A DNA stretch of 64,000 bases from Niveispirillum sp. SYP-B3756 (GTDB lineage Bacteria > Pseudomonadota > Alphaproteobacteria > Azospirillales > Azospirillaceae): contig NZ_WIDQ01000001.1 of assembly GCF_009495745.1 (NCBI RefSeq), positions 310,001-374,000 on the forward strand, read 5' to 3'. The position numbers and the translations under genes were made by a program. The first letter of the stretch is position 1; each line of letters starts with the position of its first letter. The notes beneath the pieces were generated by a model. That model was not told the origin of the DNA, made no database searches, and saw nothing but the letters and a program-made list of their open reading frames with translations. Below, piece by piece: positions 8,283 to 13,487 of this stretch.

Positions 8283-9590
8283 ATGACCCCGCACGAGTTG
8301 ATCGCCGTCATCGACAAGCACGAACGTTGGCTGAAACGCCAGATGGGCGGGGCCCGCGCCATGTTGGCCCTGGCTGACCTGCAGGGGCATAATTTCTCCG
8401 GCGCCAACCTGCAGAACTGCAAGATGTCGGGGGCCAACCTGACCGAATGCGATTTCACCGGCGTCAATCTGACGGCGGCCGATCTGTTCGCCGCGCGGCT
8501 GAACCGCGCCATCATGATCAATTGCAACCTGACCAACGCCGATCTGCGCGGTGCCCATCTGCGGGGGGCGCGGATGAAATGCGCTATCCTGCGCGGGGCG
8601 GACCTGCGCGGCGGCGCCCTGCTGGACCGGCGCAACCCCGGTTCGGTGAAGATGGAACCCTCCGATCTGCGCGGCGCAGAGATGGAGGATGCCACCCTGG
8701 CCAATGCCAATCTGGCCGGGGCCGACCTGTCGGAATGTTCCCTGGTGGGAGCCGATTGCTCCGGGGCGCAGATGGCTGGCTGCAACCTGACCCGGTCGGC
8801 GCTGAAGAACACCAATTTTTCCGGCAGCGACCTGCGCGGCGTCAATCTGGCCGGAGCCAACCTGGCCGGGGCCCGGCTGCGGGATTGCAATTTGACGGGC
8901 GCCATGCTGAGCGGGGCCAATCTGCGCAATGCCGACCTTCAGGGGGCCAACCTGGAAGGGGTGGACCTGTCCAGCGTCGATATGCTGGGGGCTAATTTCA
9001 GCCGCTCGGCGGAAAGCTTCTCCGCCACCATCCAACGCATCCTGACCGCGCACCAGCAATGGATCGTCAGCAATGGCGAAAAGGGGGAGCGGGCCGATCT
9101 GGAAGGCCAGGATCTCTCCCATATCGATCTGATCGGCGCCAATCTGGGCGGCTCCAACCTGAAGGGCGTCAATTTTTCCGGCGCCAAGCTGCGCGACGGC
9201 ATGTTCGTGATGGCCGACCTGTCCGGGGCCAGCCTGCAATTTGCCGACCTGACGGGGGCGACGCTGGACGGCGCCAACCTGCGCGGCAGCAATCTGACAG
9301 GAGCCAAGCTGGATGCCGCCAAGGTCGGCTCGGTGGAAATCAAGGGGCCAAACGGCCGGGGCACCGGGCGCAAATGGCCGGCCAACCTGTCCAATACCAT
9401 TCTGGTCCAGGCCAGTCTGACCCGCGCCATGCTGCGCGGGGCCAACCTGTCGGGCGCTGATCTTCGCGGGGCCGATCTGACATCGGCCAACCTGCTGGAA
9501 GCCAATATACGGGGCGCCAAGCTGACCGATGCCATCACCACCGGTGCCAGCCTGCCGGAACCGGACGATGACGAGGATGATTTCCTCTGA
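8283..9590 (+). CDS. Large pentapeptide-repeat protein
   Basis: 435 residues made almost wholly of A(D/N)LxG/x five-residue repeats, which fold as a right-handed quadrilateral beta helix. The N terminus (IDKHERWLKRQMGGARA) is a short helix with an H-x-x-W-L pattern. A similar helix (LTAHQQWIVSNGEKGERADL) recurs near residues 252-270 and starts a second block of repeats, so the protein looks like two modules. It ends in an acidic tail (PEPDDDEDDFL). Some family members mimic DNA or anchor complexes; the role here is unknown. ATG at 8283 chosen by similarity to the usual start of this type; an upstream in-frame ATG is at 8214. Confidence 0.85.
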   Translation: MTPHELIAVIDKHERWLKRQMGGARAMLALADLQGHNFSGANLQNCKMSGANLTECDFTGVNLTAADLFAARLNRAIMINCNLTNADLRGAHLRGARMKCAILRGADLRGGALLDRRNPGSVKMEPSDLRGAEMEDATLANANLAGADLSECSLVGADCSGAQMAGCNLTRSALKNTNFSGSDLRGVNLAGANLAGARLRDCNLTGAMLSGANLRNADLQGANLEGVDLSSVDMLGANFSRSAESFSATIQRILTAHQQWIVSNGEKGERADLEGQDLSHIDLIGANLGGSNLKGVNFSGAKLRDGMFVMADLSGASLQFADLTGATLDGANLRGSNLTGAKLDAAKVGSVEIKGPNGRGTGRKWPANLSNTILVQASLTRAMLRGANLSGADLRGADLTSANLLEANIRGAKLTDAITTGASLPEPDDDEDDFL

Positions 9591-9593
9591 GTC

Positions 9594-9729
9594 GATTGGT
9601 ATTTATCAGCTCCCTCAGCGCCGGGCGGCGGCATCCGCCGCCTTGGCTCACGCGCCCACGCGGGCGCGGGCCAGCGGTCGCTGGCCTGCAGGGGGCATGT
9701 GACATGACCCCTGGTACTACCGATCAAGC
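9594..9729. repeat. Four-hairpin intergenic element, copy A
   Basis: Four consecutive hairpins: HP1 GGCGGC/GCCGCC with loop ATCC (9627-9642), HP2 CGCGCCC/GGGCGCG with loop ACGC (9651-9668), HP3 GGCCAGC/GCTGGCC with loop GGTC (9669-9686), HP4 CAGGGG-g-CATG/CATG-a-CCCCTG with loop TGA (9689-9713). The element is bounded by GATTGGTA (9594) and a near-inverse TACCGATC (ending 9725). It lies just after the pentapeptide gene and supplies the last codons and stop of the convergent ATPase gene. Copy B (12285-12440) has the same folds with compensating stem changes. Confidence 0.8.
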
Positions 9730-10286
9730 TGGTCCAGCACCCAGCCCAGCCGATCTGCCGGAGCTGTGATCGTTTCGGGCAGCAGCACCAAGCGTTCCGG
9801 CACCACATAGCGCCGGCACAGACCTTCCAGTATCGTCTGGAAGTGCAGCTGCATCCAGGGATTGGTGCTGCGGATACCGTCATCGGCCAGCGGCAAGGCC
9901 CCCCAAGGCAACAGAATCACCCGCTCATAGTCAGCCATGGCGCAGATGGCGCGGGCCAGCAACGCCTCCGTCGCCGCCGGAGCCTCCACACCGTACCCAT
10001 TGGCCAGCCAGAAAGCGGCCATATCCAGCGGTGTCCGGTCAGTCAGCAGCGGGGTATTGTCGTTGGTCAGCCGCCGCGCCAGGCTGGTGGCGTCCTCCAG
10101 CAGCAAGCTCCGGTGCCCCGCCCGCGTCAATTGATGCAGATCGAAGCCGGCCATCAGCCTGGCCCGCATCGCCTCCGCCACCAGTTCCCGGTCCAGCCGT
10201 GCCGCCAGCCCCTTGCCCAGCGTCGTCTTGCCGGTGCCGGCACTGCCGGTGAGGCCGATATGTCCCCGTCCCATTGTCACCCCCAT
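9717..10286 (-). CDS. Small P-loop ATPase/kinase (AAA_28/NadR-like)
   Basis: 189 residues. A Walker A motif GSAGTGKTT stands at the N terminus. LLTDRTPLDMAAFW resembles the D-R-(T/S)-P-L-D motif of the NadR/AAA_28 group of small nucleotide kinases. No ABC signature (LSGGQ) is present, so this is not the missing ATPase of the neighbouring permease. Start placed at MGVTMGRGHIG (10286); ATG at 10274 is equally possible. The stop codon and last residues lie in repeat copy A. Divergent from the BtuF-like gene. Substrate unknown. Confidence 0.72.
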   Translation of the reverse strand: MGVTMGRGHIGLTGSAGTGKTTLGKGLAARLDRELVAEAMRARLMAGFDLHQLTRAGHRSLLLEDATSLARRLTNDNTPLLTDRTPLDMAAFWLANGYGVEAPAATEALLARAICAMADYERVILLPWGALPLADDGIRSTNPWMQLHFQTILEGLCRRYVVPERLVLLPETITAPADRLGWVLDQLDR

Positions 10287-10339
10287 GACGCCATGCCGCC
10301 CCTTGCGCGGTTGCAGCCTGCCCGGCCCCCACCCTATAA

Positions 10340-10373
10340 GCGTGGCAGGGCGGCTTAAGTCCGCCTGCCACGC
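10340..10373 (+). promoter_or_regulatory. Hairpin directly before the Shine-Dalgarno of the BtuF-like gene
   Basis: GCGTGGCAGG-g-CGG pairs with CCG-CCTGCCACGC (one bulged G), with a CTTAAGT loop. It ends one base before the strong GGGAGGGGG ribosome binding site. It could be an operator, a translational control hairpin or the terminator of an upstream transcript. It lacks a recognisable B12 box, so I do not call it a cobalamin riboswitch. Confidence 0.45.
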
Positions 10374-10392
10374 CGGGAGGGGGATATTGATC

Positions 10393-11295
10393 GTGCGACC
10401 ACCGCCATCCGCCGGGGCAAAGCCAGAGCGAAGGTGGGGCCACCACCCCTTTTTTGCTGGCCTCTTTGTTCTGTTTATGGCGATTCTCGATCCAATCATG
10501 GCAAAAGCGGACACACCGCCGAGCCGCATCGTCTCACTGAATCTCTGCACCGATCAGTTGTTGCTGACGCTGGCCCCGCGGGAGCGGATTGCCGGCCTGT
10601 CCTTCCTGGCCGCCGACCCCAGCCTTTCCGCCCTGGCAGCGGAGGCGGCGGGTCTGCCGCTGCTGCGTGGCCAGGCGGAGGAGGTCTTGCCACTGCGGCC
10701 CGATCTGGTGCTGGCGGGGCAATATACCGCGCGCCCCACCGTGGCGCTGTTGCGCGCCCATGGCATCAAGGTGGTGGAGGTTGGTCTGACCGCTGATTTC
10801 ACGGCCATCCGCCAGCAGATACGCAGCGTCGCCGCCGCCCTGGGCACGGTAGAACGGGGGGAAGCAGTGATCGCCGCCATGGACAGCACGCTGGATCAAG
10901 CACGGCCGCCCCCTGGTCAGGCGCGGCTGCGCGTGCTGGCGCTGGCACCCGGTGCCTTCACCGCCGGCAGTGGTACCCTGTCCGATTCGGCGATGCAGGC
11001 GGCCGGGATGGAAAATTACGCGGCCACCAAGGGGCTGGCCGGTTACGGCTATCTGCCCCTGGAAAGCATCGCCGCCGATCCGCCAGACCTGTTGCTGATG
11101 GATAGGGACGAAGGGCAAGCCCCTTCGTTGAATGGCCAGCTGTTGAACCATCCCGCCCTGACCCATGCCGTACCTGTAACACGCCGCCCCACCGTTCCCG
11201 CCCGGCTCTGGACCTGCGGTGGCCCCTTCACCGCCGAAGCCGTGCGCCGGCTGGCGGCAGCACGCGATCTTCTGGCAACGGAGCGGCGGCCATGA
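10393..11295 (+). CDS. Periplasmic substrate-binding protein, BtuF/FecB (helical backbone metal receptor) family
   Basis: 300 residues. A signal peptide (RRWGHHPFFAGLFVLFMAILDPIMAKA) is followed by PSRIVSLNLCTDQLLLTLAPRERIAG, the typical opening of BtuF/FhuD-type binding proteins, then a class III two-lobe protein. Ligand is a corrinoid or ferric siderophore; the sequence alone does not decide. Start GTG at 10393 fits the spacing from GGGAGGGGG; TTG at 10387 is an alternative. It overlaps the permease gene by four bases (ATGA). No ABC ATPase gene follows. Confidence 0.85.
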   Translation: MRPPPSAGAKPERRWGHHPFFAGLFVLFMAILDPIMAKADTPPSRIVSLNLCTDQLLLTLAPRERIAGLSFLAADPSLSALAAEAAGLPLLRGQAEEVLPLRPDLVLAGQYTARPTVALLRAHGIKVVEVGLTADFTAIRQQIRSVAAALGTVERGEAVIAAMDSTLDQARPPPGQARLRVLALAPGAFTAGSGTLSDSAMQAAGMENYAATKGLAGYGYLPLESIAADPPDLLLMDRDEGQAPSLNGQLLNHPALTHAVPVTRRPTVPARLWTCGGPFTAEAVRRLAAARDLLATERRP

Positions 11296-12281
11296 TGCGA
11301 CGTTGGCTGGTCCCTGCCCTGCTGCTGCTGGTGGTGGCGCTGTTCGTCTTGTCCCTGTCGGTGGGGCCCAGCGCCATCTCTCTGCCGCTGGCCCTGGCTG
11401 ATTGGTGGCGCGGCGGGGACAGCACCGCCGCCATTATCTTTGCCGATATCCGCCTGCCACGCGCCCTGCTGGCTTTGATGATCGGGGCGGTGCTGGGCCT
11501 TTCCGGTGCCGCCTTGCAGGGGCTGCTGCGCAACCCGCTGGCCGAACCGGGCCTGATCGGCGTTTCCGCCAGTGCCGGGCTGGGCGCCGTCATCGCCTTT
11601 TACAGCGGGGCCGGCCTGCTGTTCCCGCTGGCGCTGCCAGCGGGGGGGATCGCCGGGGCCCTGATCGCGGTGACACTGCTTTATCTGCTGGCCGGCAAAC
11701 AGGCGGGGATGCTGACGCTGATTCTGGCCGGGGTGGCCATCAACTCCCTGGCCGGCGCCCTGACCTCCCTGGCGCTGTCGCTGTCCCCCAACCCATTCGC
11801 CCTGTCGGAGATCGTGTTCTGGATGCTGGGCTCTCTGGCCGATCGATCGATGACACATATATATGTGTCGGCGCCGTTCATGCTGGCGGGATCGCTGGCC
11901 CTGCTCTCGGTCGGGCGCGGGCTGGATGCGCTGTCATTGGGGGAGGATACCGCCCGCTCCCTGGGCTTTTCCACCGCGCGGCTGGCCCTGTTCACCATTG
12001 GCGGCACCGCGCTGGCCGTGGGGGCGGCCGTCGCCGTGGCCGGGGCCATCGGCTTTATCGGCCTGATCGTGCCGCATCTGTTGCGGCCGCTGGCCGGCTA
12101 TCAGCCCTCCCGCCTGCTGCCTTTGTCGGCCCTGGGTGGGGCGGCCTTGCTGCTGGCAGCCGATATCGCCGTGCGGCTGGGCGGACCAGGACCGGAACTG
12201 AAGTTGGGTGTGGTCACCGCCCTGCTGGGTGCCCCCTTCTTCCTGGCCCTGGTGCTGCGCCACCGGCGCAATTTGGCGTGA
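11292..12281 (+). CDS. FecCD-family ABC transporter permease (iron-siderophore/cobalamin type)
   Basis: 329 residues with about ten membrane spans and the family hallmarks: RLPRALLALMIGAVLGLSGAALQGLLRNPLAEPGLIGVSASAGLG near the N terminus, FWMLGSLADRS in the middle and GAIGFIGLIVPHLLRPL, the coupling-helix region that meets the ATPase. It forms the inner-membrane channel for the substrate delivered by the gene before it. Translation is coupled by the ATGA overlap. An ATPase gene is expected next but repeat copy B follows instead, so the ATPase must be encoded elsewhere or was lost. Confidence 0.92.
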   Translation: MMRRWLVPALLLLVVALFVLSLSVGPSAISLPLALADWWRGGDSTAAIIFADIRLPRALLALMIGAVLGLSGAALQGLLRNPLAEPGLIGVSASAGLGAVIAFYSGAGLLFPLALPAGGIAGALIAVTLLYLLAGKQAGMLTLILAGVAINSLAGALTSLALSLSPNPFALSEIVFWMLGSLADRSMTHIYVSAPFMLAGSLALLSVGRGLDALSLGEDTARSLGFSTARLALFTIGGTALAVGAAVAVAGAIGFIGLIVPHLLRPLAGYQPSRLLPLSALGGAALLLAADIAVRLGGPGPELKLGVVTALLGAPFFLALVLRHRRNLA

Positions 12282-12284
12282 TCG

Positions 12285-12440
12285 CAAGAGCCATTGATCA
12301 TGGCTCTTGTGATTCTATACGTTCCCTCAATCGCCGGGCGGGCGCATCCGCGCCCTTGGCTCACGCCGCACGTGCGGCGGGCCAGCAGTCGCTGGCCGCC
12401 AAGGGCCATGTCCCATGCCCCTTGGGATGATACAATCAAC
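12285..12440. repeat. Four-hairpin intergenic element, copy B, with an added leading hairpin
   Basis: A leading hairpin CAAGAGCCA/TGGCTCTTG (12285-12309, 3 bases after the permease stop) could serve as terminator. Then HP1 GGGCGC/GCGCCC loop ATCC (12340-12355), HP2 CGCCGC/GCGGCG loop ACGT (12364-12379), HP3 GGCCAGC/GCTGGCC loop AGTC (12380-12397), HP4 CAAGGG-c-CATG/CATG-c-CCCTTG loop TCC (12400-12424). Linkers CGCCGGGC and TTGGCTCACGC are the same as in copy A. GATTCTAT (12311) and ATACAATC (ending 12437) form imperfect inverted ends. Confidence 0.8.
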
Positions 12441-12463
12441 TGTCATAAAACGAACATGCCAAA

Positions 12464-12484
12464 GCCCCCTGGGCAGCAGGGGGC
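12464..12484 (+). promoter_or_regulatory. Hairpin upstream of aguB
   Basis: GCCCCCTG, loop GGCAG, CAGGGGGC: a perfect 8-bp stem 49 bases before the aguB start. It is separate from repeat copy B. It may be a terminator without T tract or part of the aguB leader. Confidence 0.4.
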
Positions 12485-12532
12485 CGGCTTGGCTATGGTG
12501 GGGACAACCATCCTCAGCCGGGAAGCCCATCC

Positions 12533-13411
12533 ATGCGCCAAGTGACCGTTGCCGCCACGCAATTTGCCTGCAGCTGGGACCGTGCAGCCAATATCGCCAA
12601 GGCCGAGGCGATGATCCGTGCCGCCCACGCCCAGGGCGCACAGATCATCCTGATCCAGGAACTGTTCGAAACACCCTATTTCTGCCAGGACCAGAAGCCG
12701 GAATATTTTGAGCTGGCCGCCCCGGCGGATGGCAACCCGCTGCTGGCCCGCATGTGCGAACTGGCCCGCGAACTCTCGGTGGTGCTGCCGCTCAGCTTTT
12801 TTGAGAAGGCCAACAATGCGCATTATAATTCGCTGGCCACCATTGATGCCGACGGCAGCATCCTGGGCATCTATCGCAAGAGCCATATCCCCGACGGGCC
12901 GGGCTATCAGGAGAAATTCTATTTCACCCCGGGCGATAGCGGCTTCCAGGTCTATCAGACCCGCTATGCCCGTATCGGCACCGGCATCTGCTGGGATCAA
13001 TGGTTCCCCGAGGCCGCCCGCGTGATGGCCCTGCAGGGGGCGGAAATCCTGTTCTACCCCACCGCCATCGGCTCTGAACCGCAGGATGCCAGCCTGGACA
13101 GCCGCGACCATTGGCAGCGCGTCATGCAGGGCCATGCCGGCGCCAATCTGGTGCCGCTGGTGGCCAGCAACCGGATCGGTACCGAAACATTCGAGACAGG
13201 CAGCATCACCTTCTACGGTTCCAGTTTCATTACGGGACCGAAAGGAGAGAAGATTGCCGAGGCGGAGCGCACGGGCGAGGCCCTGCTGACCGCCACCTTC
13301 GACCTGGATGCGGTGGCCCGCACCCGCAATGGCTGGGGCGTCTTCCGCGACCGTCGGCCGGCGCTCTATGCCCCCATCATGGGGGCCGACGGCCGCAACC
13401 CGCTCATATAA
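12533..13411 (+). CDS. aguB: N-carbamoylputrescine amidase
   Basis: 292 residues of the nitrilase superfamily. The catalytic triad is visible: Glu43 (IQELFETPYF), Lys116 (YRKSHIP) and Cys153 (GTGICWDQWFPE). It hydrolyses N-carbamoylputrescine to putrescine, CO2 and ammonia, the last step of the agmatine deiminase route. RDHWQRVMQGHAGANLVPLVASNRIG is typical of AguB rather than general nitrilases. Agmatine deiminase (aguA) usually lies beside it but is not in this window. The SLBB export gene follows after a 76-base gap with a long inverted repeat. Confidence 0.93.
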   Translation: MRQVTVAATQFACSWDRAANIAKAEAMIRAAHAQGAQIILIQELFETPYFCQDQKPEYFELAAPADGNPLLARMCELARELSVVLPLSFFEKANNAHYNSLATIDADGSILGIYRKSHIPDGPGYQEKFYFTPGDSGFQVYQTRYARIGTGICWDQWFPEAARVMALQGAEILFYPTAIGSEPQDASLDSRDHWQRVMQGHAGANLVPLVASNRIGTETFETGSITFYGSSFITGPKGEKIAEAERTGEALLTATFDLDAVARTRNGWGVFRDRRPALYAPIMGADGRNPLI

Positions 13412-13428
13412 GGTTGCACTGCCAACAT

Positions 13429-13487
13429 GGCAGCAGGCGATGAATTGTGTATGATGGGTCATATACTATTCATCGCCTGCATATGCC
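13429..13487 (+). promoter_or_regulatory. Long inverted repeat around a -10-like box, upstream of the SLBB gene
   Basis: GCAGGCGATGAAT (13433-13445) and ATTCATCGCCTGC (13468-13480) are perfect 13-bp inverted arms. Outer GGCA/TGCC and inner GTATGA/TCATATAC extend the symmetry. TATACT (13462-13467) lies just inside the right arm and would place a transcript start close to the GTG at 13488. No good -35 is seen. It could be a dyad operator or a large hairpin acting as aguB terminator. Confidence 0.5.

Noticed and set aside
9717-10286. ABC transporter ATPase partner for the neighbouring permease
   Set aside because: It has a Walker A motif but no LSGGQ signature, Q-loop or H-switch, and its D-R-T-P-L-D motif fits small kinases.
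10213-10392. Possible cobalamin riboswitch upstream of the BtuF/BtuC-like genes
   Set aside because: No B12 box and only ~106 bases between the divergent genes; only a single hairpin can be supported.
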